Shown one piece after another: positions 8,609 to 17,227 of a stretch of 64,000 nucleotides of DNA. The stretch covers positions 284,237 through 348,236 of the forward strand of contig NZ_JANJOU010000007.1 of assembly GCF_024594815.1 (NCBI RefSeq). The letters run 5' to 3'. Under the pieces are notes generated by a model. The model saw only the letters and a program-made list of their open reading frames with translations, ran no database searches and was not told the origin of the DNA. The stretch's first letter is position 1. Every line of letters starts with the position of its first letter. A program made the translations under genes and the position numbers. Origin of the DNA: Roseomonas populi (GTDB taxonomy: Bacteria > Pseudomonadota > Alphaproteobacteria > Acetobacterales > Acetobacteraceae).

Positions 8609-9784
8609 TCAGGAGGGGGCGAGCAGCCCCCCGACCAGTTCCTGCATCGTTTCGGGCGCCAGCGCCCAGCTTCCGCCGGGCAGGACCAGGAGTTCCTCTG
8701 GCGCGCTGCCCGCCAGGCGCATCTGGGCGAAGGTGGCTGCCCGGCCGGAAAGCCCGGCCTTCCAGCAGAGCGAAACCAGCAGCCGCGCGTCCCGGCCCTC
8801 CAGCGCGCGGGTCACCACCCCGCCGGGCAGGCCGCTGAGCGCCGCGAGGATCCGGGCGCATTCCGGCAGGCGCGAATGCCGGGCGGCGGCGATGAAGCTC
8901 TCCTCGTTGACCGGGCCGGAAGGAGGGTCGGGGAACCCCGCGGGGCTGGGGCCAGGAGCGGCCAGCCCCGGATGGGCACCGGCTGGCCCGGCCGTGCCCA
9001 GATCCGGCCGGGAGAGGAGGATCCGCAGCGCCTCCCCGGCCACCATGTCCTGCAGCCCGCGCAGCACGGCCGCGCTCAGCCCGGGGCGACGGACCAGCGC
9101 CGCTTGCCAGCCGGCATGCCCGCCGCAGCGCTCCGTCAGGGCGAGAAGCGTCGCCTCGCGGATGCGGGCCGTCGCGTTCGCCAGCAAGGCGGCGACCGAG
9201 GCTTCCTCCTCCCGCTCCGCGATCGCGGCCGAGGGCGCTTCCGGCAGGTGGGGCCGGCGCGCGATCGCCCCAAGCGTCTCGGGCACGGGCGGGTCGGCGA
9301 TGAGGCGGAGGAGGTCACCCTCCTCCAGCACTGGGGAACCACGCAGGACGGGCTCGGCCACGGCCATGGCAACGTCCCGCGCCAGGCGGAGGATCAGCGG
9401 TCGGGGGATATGGGCCAGCTCCGCCACCAGTTCCGTCACGGCGGCGCGCACGGCCACCGCGTCATCGTCGCTGAGGAGGAGCAGCGCCTCCCAGGTGGCC
9501 CGGCGATGCCGGTCCGTCGTCTCCGGATCCAGCAGCGGGGCGAGCGTGGCTAGCTTGCGCGCCAGCACGCGCCGCACTCCTGGCTCCGAATCGCGTGCCA
9601 GGAGGTGGTCCGCCAGGGGCGGCGTGGCGGCGTTCGCGGCGATCGCGGCCCGCACCGTGATAGCGGGGTCGTTAGCCAGGAAGAACAGCATCTCCAGCGG
9701 GGTATCTGCCCGCTCCGCCAGCCTCGCCCGCGCGGCATCGTCCATGCGGCGGGGCGAGACGGCCAGTTCGGCTTGCATCGTCAC
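8609..9784 (-). CDS. DUF2336 domain-containing protein
   Basis: A 391-aa protein made largely of alpha-helical repeats that resemble HEAT-type or DUF2336 repeats, for example TPLEMLFFLANDPAITVRAA followed by similar units with a D-x3-VR pattern. No enzyme motif, signal peptide or membrane helix is visible. DUF2336 proteins are common in alphaproteobacteria and some are linked to signalling, but the function is unknown. The gene lies antiparallel between argB and dapD, in a block where the neighbours are all biosynthetic and on the plus strand. Confidence 0.75.
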   Translation of the reverse strand: MTMQAELAVSPRRMDDAARARLAERADTPLEMLFFLANDPAITVRAAIAANAATPPLADHLLARDSEPGVRRVLARKLATLAPLLDPETTDRHRRATWEALLLLSDDDAVAVRAAVTELVAELAHIPRPLILRLARDVAMAVAEPVLRGSPVLEEGDLLRLIADPPVPETLGAIARRPHLPEAPSAAIAEREEEASVAALLANATARIREATLLALTERCGGHAGWQAALVRRPGLSAAVLRGLQDMVAGEALRILLSRPDLGTAGPAGAHPGLAAPGPSPAGFPDPPSGPVNEESFIAAARHSRLPECARILAALSGLPGGVVTRALEGRDARLLVSLCWKAGLSGRAATFAQMRLAGSAPEELLVLPGGSWALAPETMQELVGGLLAPS

Positions 9785-9954
9785 CTCCAGATCAGGGAGG
9801 TCCCGCGCCCGCGGCGCCGGAGCCTTTTGCTGCCGCCAAGCTGCACCCCGAAGGTTAGGGAAGGCTGAATCCCTTGCGTCGCCCGCGTTGACAGCCCGCG
9901 CCCCGCGCGCGATGGGGTCCGCCTCCGACCGCCGACGACATGCAGGACTTCCCG

Positions 9955-10791
9955 ATGGACCTCGCCGCCCTCCAGCCCCGAATCGAGGCCCTCTGGGAAC
10001 GCCGGGCCGAGCTGAGCCCCGCCACCAAGGGCGAGGACCGCGAGGCGATCGAGGCGGCGCTGGAGGCCCTGGACTCCGGCAAGGCCCGGGTCGCGGAGCC
10101 GGACGGGCAGGGGGGCTGGCGCGTCAACCAGTGGCTGAAGCAGGCTGTGCTGCTCTCCTTCCGGCTGGAGGACAGTGCGCCGATGGATGTCGGCCTCGGC
10201 GCCTACGACAAGGTTCCCCTGAAATTCAAGGACTGGGGCGAGAACCGCTTCCGTGAGGCCAGTTTCCGCGCCGTGCCCGGGGCGGTGGTCCGGCGCTCTG
10301 CCTTCATCGGCAAGGGCGTGGTGCTCATGCCCTCCTTCGTGAACCTCGGCGCCTACGTGGACGAGAACACGATGATCGACACCTGGGCGACCGTCGGCTC
10401 CTGCGCGCAGATCGGCAAGAACTGCCACATTTCCGGCGGCGCCGGCATCGGCGGCGTGCTGGAGCCGCTGCAGGCCAACCCGGTGGTGATCGGCGACAAC
10501 TGCTTTGTCGGCGCCCGTTCCGAGGTGGCGGAGGGCGTGATCGTCGGCGAGGGCTCGGTCCTCGCCATGGGCGTCTTCCTCGGCGCATCCACCAAGATCA
10601 TCGACCGCGCGACGGGCGAGGTCTTCGTCGGCAAGGTGCCGCCCTATTCCGTGGTGGTGCCGGGCAGCCTTCCCGGCAAGGCGCTGCCCGATGGCACGCC
10701 GGGCCCGAGCCTCTACTGCGCTGTCATCGTGAAGCGCGTGGACGCCCAGACCCGCAGCAAGACGAGCATCAACGAGCTGCTTCGTGACTGA
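9955..10791 (+). CDS. dapD: 2,3,4,5-tetrahydropyridine-2,6-dicarboxylate N-succinyltransferase
   Basis: A 278-aa hexapeptide-repeat acyltransferase of the succinylase branch of diaminopimelate and lysine synthesis. The left-handed beta-helix is seen as repeats such as [20 protein letters not shown] and [17 protein letters not shown] at 9955 is preferred: AGGA sits 7 nt before it. An in-frame ATG at 9940 would add five residues and lacks a ribosome binding site. A TTGACA at 9888-9893 could be the -35 of its promoter, but no good -10 follows. dapE starts 12 nt after the stop. Confidence 0.95.
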   Translation: MDLAALQPRIEALWERRAELSPATKGEDREAIEAALEALDSGKARVAEPDGQGGWRVNQWLKQAVLLSFRLEDSAPMDVGLGAYDKVPLKFKDWGENRFREASFRAVPGAVVRRSAFIGKGVVLMPSFVNLGAYVDENTMIDTWATVGSCAQIGKNCHISGGAGIGGVLEPLQANPVVIGDNCFVGARSEVAEGVIVGEGSVLAMGVFLGASTKIIDRATGEVFVGKVPPYSVVVPGSLPGKALPDGTPGPSLYCAVIVKRVDAQTRSKTSINELLRD

Positions 10792-10803
10792 CCGGGGGGA
10801 CTG

Positions 10804-11931
10804 ATGGAGACCGATCCGCTCCCCATCGCGCAGGCTCTGATCCGCTGCGCCTCCGTCACGCCCGCCGATGAGGGCGCGATGGCGGTGCTGGAGGGGGCCC
10901 TGGCGCCGCTCGGCTTCCAGTGCACCCGGCTGCGCTTTGGGGAGGTGGAGAACCTCTTCGCCATCCGCCGCTCCGGCGGCAACGGCCCGCATCTCTGCTT
11001 CGCTGGCCATACGGACGTCGTGCCGCCGGGGGAGGGCTGGACGCACCCGCCCTTCGCGGCGGAGGTCGCGGACGGCACCCTCTACGGGCGCGGCGCAGTG
11101 GACATGAAGGGCGGGGTTGCCGCCTTCGTCGCGGCCGCCGCCGATGCGGTGGCGGACGGCACGGCGGATCGCGGCACCCTCTCCTTCCTCATCACCGGGG
11201 ACGAGGAGGGGGTGGCCACCGACGGCACCACGAAGGTGCTGGACTGGATGGCGGAGAACCACCTGGTCCCGGACATGTGTCTGGTGGGCGAGCCGACGAG
11301 CAAGGAGCGGCTGGGCGACACGATCAAGATCGGCCGGCGCGGCAGCTTCTCCGCCGAGTTCACCATCCACGGCATCCAGGGCCACGTCGCCTACCCCGAC
11401 CGGGCGGACAACCCGATCCACCGCATGGCCCGGGTGATCCACCGGCTGACGGCGGAGCCGCTGGACGGCGGCACGGGGTGGTTCCAGGCCAGCACGCTGC
11501 AGGTCACCACGGTGGACGTGGGCAATTCCACGAACAACATCGTGCCCGCCAGCGCCTTCGCCCGGCTGAACATCCGCTTCAACCCAACCCATTCCGCCGC
11601 GAGCCTGGAGGCGCGGATCCGGGAGATCCTCGCCGAGGAGGCGCCACGCCACGAGGCGCGCTTCTCCAGTTCCGGCGACGCCTTCCTGACCCAGCCCGGC
11701 CCCTTCGTGGACGCGCTTCGCCGCGCGGTCCAGGCCAGCACGGGCGAGGAGGGCGCGCTGGACACGGGTGGCGGCACTTCGGACGCGCGCTTCATCACCC
11801 GCCTCTGCCCCGTCGCCGAGCTCGGCGCGGTCGGCACCACCATGCACAAGGTGGACGAGCGCACGCCGGTGGAGGAACTGCGCCGCCTCTCTACCCTTTA
11901 CGGCGCCGTGATCCGGGAGTGCCTGGGCTGA
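10804..11931 (+). CDS. dapE: Succinyl-diaminopimelate desuccinylase
   Basis: A 375-aa M20 metallopeptidase-family enzyme that removes succinate from N-succinyl-diaminopimelate, the step that follows transamination of the DapD product. Metal ligands and catalytic residues are visible: GHTDVV (His69, Asp71), AVDMKGG (Asp100) and GDEEG (Glu134, Glu135). Length is typical. It is directly downstream of dapD, and its 3' end overlaps the start of the next membrane protein gene. Confidence 0.96.
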   Translation: METDPLPIAQALIRCASVTPADEGAMAVLEGALAPLGFQCTRLRFGEVENLFAIRRSGGNGPHLCFAGHTDVVPPGEGWTHPPFAAEVADGTLYGRGAVDMKGGVAAFVAAAADAVADGTADRGTLSFLITGDEEGVATDGTTKVLDWMAENHLVPDMCLVGEPTSKERLGDTIKIGRRGSFSAEFTIHGIQGHVAYPDRADNPIHRMARVIHRLTAEPLDGGTGWFQASTLQVTTVDVGNSTNNIVPASAFARLNIRFNPTHSAASLEARIREILAEEAPRHEARFSSSGDAFLTQPGPFVDALRRAVQASTGEEGALDTGGGTSDARFITRLCPVAELGAVGTTMHKVDERTPVEELRRLSTLYGAVIRECLG

Positions 11932-12488
11932 GCACTCCCGCCGTCACCCTCGAGACGCAGATCGCGGCCGGGCTGCGCGCCGCCTTCCTCCTCGCCCAGG
12001 GCAGGGAGGAGGGGCTGCGCTTCGCCCTCCTTTCCATGGAGGGTGCCGCGCGCTCCTTCTGGGCGGGCGCGGCCTGCCTCATCCCGTTCCTCATCATCCG
12101 CGGAATGGGGGACGACGCCCTCCTCTCCGGCGGGCTGGCGGTGGAGCTGATCGGCTACATGCTGGGCTGGGTGGTCTTCCCGCTCGCCTCCACGGCGCTG
12201 GTGGATGCCTCCGGCCGTGGGCCGCTCTGGCCGCTCTTCATCGCCGCGTGGAACTGGACCAACCTCGCCCAGTACGCGGCACTCCTGGCCGCCGCGCTCC
12301 TCGGGCGCCTGCTGCCCGGCGGGGTGGGCGGCCTGCTCACCCTCCTGGCCTTCGCCTACGCGCTCTGGATGGAGTGGTTCGTCGCGAAGTCGGCGCTCCG
12401 CATCAGCGGTATCCGGGCCGGGATGTTCGTGCTGATGGACATGGCCATCGGCCTCACCATCGCCTCGACGGTGGCGCGGCTCGGCTAG
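11919..12488 (+). CDS. Hypothetical multi-pass membrane protein coupled to dapE
   Basis: A protein of about 189 aa with four or five hydrophobic segments, including SFWAGAACLIPFLI, YMLGWVVFPLASTAL, LAQYAALLAAALL, LLTLLAFAYALWMEWFV and MFVLMDMAIGLTIA. I do not recognise a family with known function. The start is uncertain: GTG at 11919 overlaps the end of dapE by 13 nt, and the next ATG (about 12037) would remove the conserved-looking N-terminus. The overlap suggests coupling to dapE. It converges on dinB with a 10-nt gap. Confidence 0.65.
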   Translation: MPGLSTPAVTLETQIAAGLRAAFLLAQGREEGLRFALLSMEGAARSFWAGAACLIPFLIIRGMGDDALLSGGLAVELIGYMLGWVVFPLASTALVDASGRGPLWPLFIAAWNWTNLAQYAALLAAALLGRLLPGGVGGLLTLLAFAYALWMEWFVAKSALRISGIRAGMFVLMDMAIGLTIASTVARLG

Positions 12489-12498
12489 GCCGCGGCGG

Positions 12499-13761
12499 TC
12501 AGCGCCGTGCGGCCAGACCTCGCCCGACCGCCACCGCCCCATCCCCGAACTTCGCCCGCAGGGCTTCCATCGCGGTCCAGCGCGCGGCCCGGCGCGGCGC
12601 CTCCGGGTCCGCCAGGTCGCCGTGGTCGGCGGCGGCGGCCTCCACCAGGGGCTGGGCGCCGATGCCGATCAGGCGGAAGGCCGTGCCGTCCGCCTCCCGC
12701 GCCAGCAGCGGGCGCGCGGCGGCGAAGAGGGTTTCCGGCACCGCGCTGGGCCCAGCCAGCCGCGCGTTGCGGGTCCGTAGGGCGAAGCGGGCGGTCTTCA
12801 GCTTCAGCACCACCCCGCCGGCGGCGAAGCCCTTCTCCGCCAGCCGCCGCGCCAGCCTCTCGCAGAGCCGCCAGAGGACGGGCTCCATCTCCTCCGGCCG
12901 AGCAATGTCGCGTTCGAAGGTGGTCTCGGCCGAGACCGACTTGGTCTCGCGCTCCGGCCGGACGGGGCGGGAGTCTTCGCCGCGGGCCCGGGCTACCAGG
13001 GCCGGCCCGTCCTCCCCGAAGCGGCGCATCGCCTCCCGCGCGTCCAGGCAGGCGAGCTGGCCGAGGGTGGAGAAGCCCATTCCCCCCAGCTTCGCCGCGA
13101 AGGCGGGGCCGACGCCCGGCAAAATCGTCACCGGCTCAGGCGCCAGCAGGGCGGCCGCCTCGGCGACACCGATCACGGCCAGGCCGCGCGGCTTGTCCCG
13201 CTCCACCGCGATCTTGGCGAGCAGCCGGTTGGGAGCGAGGCCGATGGAGACCGTGACGCCCACCTCCTTCTCCACCGTCCTGGCGAAGCGGGCGAGGGCG
13301 ACGGCGGGCGGGGCGCCGTGCAGCACCTCGGTGCCCGAGAGGTCCAGCACCGCCTCGTCGATGGACATGGCCTGGACCAGTGGGGTCAGCGCTTCCATCA
13401 GCGCCCGGATCTGGCGCGAGGCGGCCACGTATTTCGTGAAGTCCGGCTTGATCACCACGGCGTCCGGGCAGGCGGCCAGGGCCTTGAACATCGGCATGGC
13501 GGATTTCACCCCGCGCGTCCGCGCCAGGTAGCAGGCCGTCGAGACCACGCCGCGCTGGCCCCCGCCTACGATCACGGGGCGGGCGGCCAGTTCCGGCCGG
13601 TCACGCTTCTCAACGCTGGCGAAGAAGGCGTCGCAGTCGATATGGGCGATAGGAAGGGAGAAGAGCTCGGGGTGCGAGACCACGCGCGCGCTGCCGCAGG
13701 CGGTGCAGCGGCGTGGCGCTTCTGCGGAATGGGAGAAGCAGTCCCGGCAGAGGGAGGGCAT
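12499..13761 (-). CDS. dinB: DNA polymerase IV (Y-family translesion polymerase)
   Basis: A 420-aa Y-family polymerase that bypasses DNA lesions. The catalytic blocks are HIDCDAFFASVE, VSTACYLARTRGVKSAMP and MSIDEAVLDLSG, with the SIDE acidic pair in the palm, followed by thumb and little-finger regions. An N-terminal extension carries a CxxC...CxxC zinc-ribbon-like motif before residue 25. I recall such extensions on other alphaproteobacterial DinB proteins. A terminal QxxLF-like clamp-binding motif is not evident. It lies 41 nt downstream of the ROK kinase gene on the same strand. Confidence 0.93.
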   Translation of the reverse strand: MPSLCRDCFSHSAEAPRRCTACGSARVVSHPELFSLPIAHIDCDAFFASVEKRDRPELAARPVIVGGGQRGVVSTACYLARTRGVKSAMPMFKALAACPDAVVIKPDFTKYVAASRQIRALMEALTPLVQAMSIDEAVLDLSGTEVLHGAPPAVALARFARTVEKEVGVTVSIGLAPNRLLAKIAVERDKPRGLAVIGVAEAAALLAPEPVTILPGVGPAFAAKLGGMGFSTLGQLACLDAREAMRRFGEDGPALVARARGEDSRPVRPERETKSVSAETTFERDIARPEEMEPVLWRLCERLARRLAEKGFAAGGVVLKLKTARFALRTRNARLAGPSAVPETLFAAARPLLAREADGTAFRLIGIGAQPLVEAAAADHGDLADPEAPRRAARWTAMEALRAKFGDGAVAVGRGLAARR

Positions 13762-13802
13762 ATTCCCTCTCTAGCACGGAACGGGAACAAGGGCCCGAGT
13801 CG

Positions 13803-14699
13803 TCAGGCCGCATCCCAGAGCCGCGCGGCGCCGAAGACGCCGGAACTGTCCCCGTGCCGCGCCCGGACGAGCCGTACCGCCTTGGCGTCCCCGAAGATGA
13901 AGGGCGCCATCAACCCCGGCACCGCCTCGTACAGCCGGGCGAAGTTTGAGACACCGCCGCCCAGCACGATCACCTCCGGATCCATCAGATTCACCAGCTG
14001 GGCCAGGGCCCGCGCCAGCCGGTCCGCGTACCGGTCCAGCGCCGCGGCCGCCGCCGGATCGCCGGAAGCCGCCCGGGCCTCAAGCCCACTCGCGTCCCGC
14101 ACGCCCGGCCCATCCGCGTCTGCGGCCAGGGCAGGGCCGCAGAGGAAGGTCTCCAGGCAGCCATGCAGCCCGCACCAGCAGCGCGAGCCCGGGAACTCTT
14201 CCGGCCGCATCCAGGGCAGGGGGGTGTGGCCCCATTCCCCGGCCACGCGGTTCAGCCCCTCCAGCGGGCGCCCGTCCACGACCCATCCGCCGCCCACCCC
14301 TGTGCCGAGGATGGCCGCGAAGACGATGTGGTGCCCCGCACCGGCGCCGTCTGCCGCCTCGCTCATCGCCAGGCAGTTGGCGTCATTCGTCACCCGGACC
14401 GGGCGGCCCAGCGCCGCCTCCAGGTCCCGGTCCAGCGGGCGGCCGTTCAGGGCCTGGCTGTTGGCGTTCCGTACCAGCCCTGTTTGCGGGTTGATGCTGC
14501 CGGGAATGCCCACGCCCACGCTGCCCGTGGCTCCCAGCTCGGCCTCCGCCTCCCGTACCAGGGCGGCGATGGTTGCCACCGTTGCCTCGTAGCCGTTCCC
14601 GGTCGGGCGGCGGCGGCGCAGCAGCACCTCCCCGTCCGGGCCCAGGGCCGCGATTTCCGTCTTCGTGCCGCCGAGGTCCACGCCGAGCCTGATCGTCAT
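13803..14699 (-). CDS. ROK family sugar kinase (fructokinase or N-acetylglucosamine kinase type)
   Basis: A 298-aa ROK protein. The ATP-binding start RLGVDLGGTKTEIAAL, the sugar-binding VTNDANCLAMSE, the ILGTGVGGG loop and the ROK zinc motif CWCGLHGCLE are all present, so it should be an active hexose kinase. Which sugar it phosphorylates cannot be decided from sequence. ATG at 14699 is used, because an upstream in-frame GTG at 14729 only adds a charged tail before the glycine-rich motif. No transporter or sugar gene lies next to it. Confidence 0.88.
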   Translation of the reverse strand: MTIRLGVDLGGTKTEIAALGPDGEVLLRRRRPTGNGYEATVATIAALVREAEAELGATGSVGVGIPGSINPQTGLVRNANSQALNGRPLDRDLEAALGRPVRVTNDANCLAMSEAADGAGAGHHIVFAAILGTGVGGGWVVDGRPLEGLNRVAGEWGHTPLPWMRPEEFPGSRCWCGLHGCLETFLCGPALAADADGPGVRDASGLEARAASGDPAAAAALDRYADRLARALAQLVNLMDPEVIVLGGGVSNFARLYEAVPGLMAPFIFGDAKAVRLVRARHGDSSGVFGAARLWDAA

Positions 14700-14806
14700 G
14701 GGCGATAGATGCCGGTGCACCGGGGACACGTCCAGCGGAGCATCGCGCGGGAAGGGGCCGCGGGCGCTGGACTTGTGACGTTTCAGGTGGTGGATTGGCC
14801 GGCTCT

Positions 14807-15088
14807 ATGGCAGCGCCATCCAACGCCTCCCCAAGCGGGAACACCAAAGAGACCCTGCTCGACGTCCAGGGCCTGACCTGTCCCTTGCCCGTGCTGAAGG
14901 CCAACAAGGCCCTGCGCGGGCTGGCGCCGGGCGCGCGGCTAACCGTGCTGGCCACGGATGCTGCCAGCGTGGTGGATTTCCAGGCCTATTGCCGGGAGAC
15001 CGGCCATGCCCTTGTTTCCTTCAGCGAGAGCGCCGGGGTTTTCCGTTTCACGCTGCGAAAGCGGGTCGAGCCGGGGAAGGGGGGCTGA
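14807..15088 (+). CDS. Sulfurtransferase TusA family protein
   Basis: A 93-aa TusA/SirA-like protein with the signature LTCPLPVLKANKAL; the cysteine is the persulfide carrier of this family. Such proteins relay sulfur in tRNA thiolation, molybdopterin or other pathways; which one applies here is not clear. ATG at 14807 is used, with a TTG at 14795 as alternative. The stop overlaps the next start by 1 nt (TGATG), suggesting coupling with the deacetylase gene. Confidence 0.88.
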   Translation: MAAPSNASPSGNTKETLLDVQGLTCPLPVLKANKALRGLAPGARLTVLATDAASVVDFQAYCRETGHALVSFSESAGVFRFTLRKRVEPGKGG

Positions 15089-16011
15089 TGCTCCTCCTCA
15101 CCCATCCCGCCTGTCTGCGCCACGATAACGGCCCGCACCACCCGGAATGCCCGGACCGGCTGCGGGCGGTGATGCAGGTGCTGGAGATGCAGGAGTTCTC
15201 CGCCCTTGTCCGCGCCCAGGCGCCAGAGGCGACGCGGGAGCAGCTGCTGCGGGTCCACCCCGAGTCCCATGTGGACCGGATCCTCTCGATCCGCCCGGCG
15301 GAGGGGGAGCGGATCCAGCTCGATCCCGACACCGGCATGAGCGCGGGCACCGCGGAGGCCGCGCTGCGCGCCGCGGGCGCCGGGGTCGAGGCGGTGGATG
15401 CCGTGATGCGGGGCGAGTTCCCGCGCGCCTTCTGCGCCGTGCGCCCCCCCGGCCACCACGCCGAGCCCGACACCGCCATGGGCTTCTGCTTCTTCTCCAG
15501 CGCCGCGATCGCCGCCCGCCACGCCCAGGCCGTGCACGGAGTGGAGCGGGTGGCGGTGCTGGATTTCGATGTCCACCACGGCAACGGCACGCAGGCCGCC
15601 TTCTGGGCCGAGCCCTCGCTCATGTTCGCCTCTTCGCACCAGATGCCGCTCTATCCCGGGACGGGCGCGGCCTCGGAGGTGGGACAGGGGAATATCCTCA
15701 ACGTGCCGCTCGCCTCCGGCACGGAGGGGCCGGCCTTCCGCCGGGTCTGGGAACGCGAGATCCTGCCTGCGGTCTCCGCCTTCTCGCCCGGCCTGATCAT
15801 CGTCTCCGCTGGATTCGACGCGCACCGGGCCGACCCGCTCGCCTCCCTGCGCCTGGTGGAGGAGGATTTCGGCTGGGTGACGGAAGCGATCTGCGAGACG
15901 GCCAACGGCATCTGCGGCGGCCGGGTGGTTTCCCTGCTGGAAGGCGGGTACGACCTCGGCGCCCTCGCCCGATCGGTGGCCGCACATCTGCGCGCCCTGG
16001 TCCGCGCCTAA
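15088..16011 (+). CDS. Histone deacetylase family protein (acetylpolyamine amidohydrolase/AcuC type)
   Basis: A 307-aa arginase-fold zinc hydrolase. Characteristic blocks are RPPGHHAEPDTAMGFCFF, with its two catalytic histidines, then LDFDVHHGNGTQ and SAGFDAHRADPL carrying the zinc-binding Asp/His. Bacterial relatives remove acetyl groups from small amides or proteins; the substrate here is unknown. It starts in a TGATG overlap with the tusA-like gene and is followed by xseB after 17 nt. From memory, a gene of this family often precedes xseB in alphaproteobacteria. Confidence 0.9.
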   Translation: MLLLTHPACLRHDNGPHHPECPDRLRAVMQVLEMQEFSALVRAQAPEATREQLLRVHPESHVDRILSIRPAEGERIQLDPDTGMSAGTAEAALRAAGAGVEAVDAVMRGEFPRAFCAVRPPGHHAEPDTAMGFCFFSSAAIAARHAQAVHGVERVAVLDFDVHHGNGTQAAFWAEPSLMFASSHQMPLYPGTGAASEVGQGNILNVPLASGTEGPAFRRVWEREILPAVSAFSPGLIIVSAGFDAHRADPLASLRLVEEDFGWVTEAICETANGICGGRVVSLLEGGYDLGALARSVAAHLRALVRA

Positions 16012-16028
16012 CCCGGAACCCACCCCAT

Positions 16029-16271
16029 ATGTCCGACCAGTCTGATACCCTGCCCGAGGTCGAGAACCTCTCCTTCGAGGAAGCGATGGCCGAGTTGGAG
16101 TCCATCGTGCGCCGGCTCGAGGGCGGGCAGGCGAAGCTAGAGGAAGCGATGGATTCCTACGCCCGCGGCACCGCGCTGCGCGCGCATTGCCAGCGCAAGC
16201 TGGACGAGGCCGAGGCGCGGGTGCAGGCCCTGGTGCCCGGCCCCGTGCCGGGCCTGCGGGACGTGGAGTAG
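16029..16271 (+). CDS. xseB: Exodeoxyribonuclease VII small subunit
   Basis: An 80-aa acidic helical protein with the XseB core SFEEAMAELESIVRRLEGGQ and LEEAMDSYARGTAL. It binds the large XseA subunit to form a single-strand DNA exonuclease; xseA is not in this window. ATG at 16029 gives the usual length. It lies directly before ispA (8-nt gap), a common bacterial arrangement. Confidence 0.94.
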   Translation: MSDQSDTLPEVENLSFEEAMAELESIVRRLEGGQAKLEEAMDSYARGTALRAHCQRKLDEAEARVQALVPGPVPGLRDVE

Positions 16272-16279
16272 AGGCGCCG

Positions 16280-17203
16280 ATGAGCGAGACGATGACCGAC
16301 GCGGCCCCGGCGGAGACCCTGAAGGCGGCGATGGCCGAGGCCGCCTCCGAGGTGGACGAGGCGCTGGACGCGCTGCTGCCGAAGGAGGAGGGCGACGAGC
16401 GGAAGCTCTTCGCCGCCATGCGCTACGCCACCATGGGCGGTGGCAAGAAGATGCGCGCCTTCCTGGTGCTGGAGGGGGCGCGGCAATTCGGCGTGGCCCG
16501 GGATTCCGCGCTGCGCGCGGCCGCCGCGGTGGAGATGCTGCACGCCTACTCGCTGGTGCATGACGACCTTCCGGCGATGGACGATGACGACCTGCGCCGT
16601 GGCAAGCCCACTGTCCACAAGGCCTGGGACGAGGCCACCGCCATCCTGGTCGGCGACGCGCTGCAGACCCAGGCCTTCGCCACCCTTGCCGCGCCGGAGA
16701 CACACCCGGATCCGGCCGTGCGCGCCGAGCTCTGCCTCCACCTCGCCCAGGCCTCCGGCGCGCGCGGCATGGTGGGCGGCCAGATGCTGGACATCATGGC
16801 CGAGTCCGCGACCGCGCCGCTGGACGAGGCTGCCATCGTCCGCCTGCAGCAGCTCAAGACCGGCCGGCTGATCGAGTTCGCCGCCGAGGCCGGCGCCATC
16901 CTCGGCAAGGCGGCGGCGCAGACGCGGCAATGCCTGCTGTTCTACGGGCGCGAGATCGGCGCCGCCTTCCAGATCGCTGACGACCTGCTGGACCTGACCG
17001 CCACGCCGGAGGAAACCGGCAAGGCCACGGGGAAGGATGCCGGCGCGGGGAAGGCGACCCTTCTCGGCCTGCTCGGCCCCGAGCGCGCCCGCGCCCAGGC
17101 CGAGCGGCTGGTACAGCAGGCCAAAGGCCATCTTGAGCACTTCGACGAGCGCGCGGACCTCTTGCGCGCCCTCGCCGACCACGTCATCCGCCGCCGGAAC
17201 TAG
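16280..17203 (+). CDS. ispA: Farnesyl diphosphate synthase (short-chain polyprenyl synthase)
   Basis: A 307-aa trans-prenyltransferase. The first [13 protein letters not shown] motif reads HDDLPAMDDDDLRRGKPT and the second QIADDLLD; both bind the magnesium-diphosphate complex. The spacing and length fit farnesyl (C15) synthases, although geranyl or geranylgeranyl products cannot be excluded by eye. It sits between xseB and dxs, joining precursor supply with chain elongation. ATG at 16280 follows xseB by 8 nt. Confidence 0.93.
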   Translation: MSETMTDAAPAETLKAAMAEAASEVDEALDALLPKEEGDERKLFAAMRYATMGGGKKMRAFLVLEGARQFGVARDSALRAAAAVEMLHAYSLVHDDLPAMDDDDLRRGKPTVHKAWDEATAILVGDALQTQAFATLAAPETHPDPAVRAELCLHLAQASGARGMVGGQMLDIMAESATAPLDEAAIVRLQQLKTGRLIEFAAEAGAILGKAAAQTRQCLLFYGREIGAAFQIADDLLDLTATPEETGKATGKDAGAGKATLLGLLGPERARAQAERLVQQAKGHLEHFDERADLLRALADHVIRRRN

Positions 17204-17227
17204 GCGGCGATCGAGAGAGCACGACGC

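Noticed and set aside
9781..11847. A 688-codon minus-strand frame over dapD and dapE
   Set aside because: Shadow of two certain genes; no start signal or domain.
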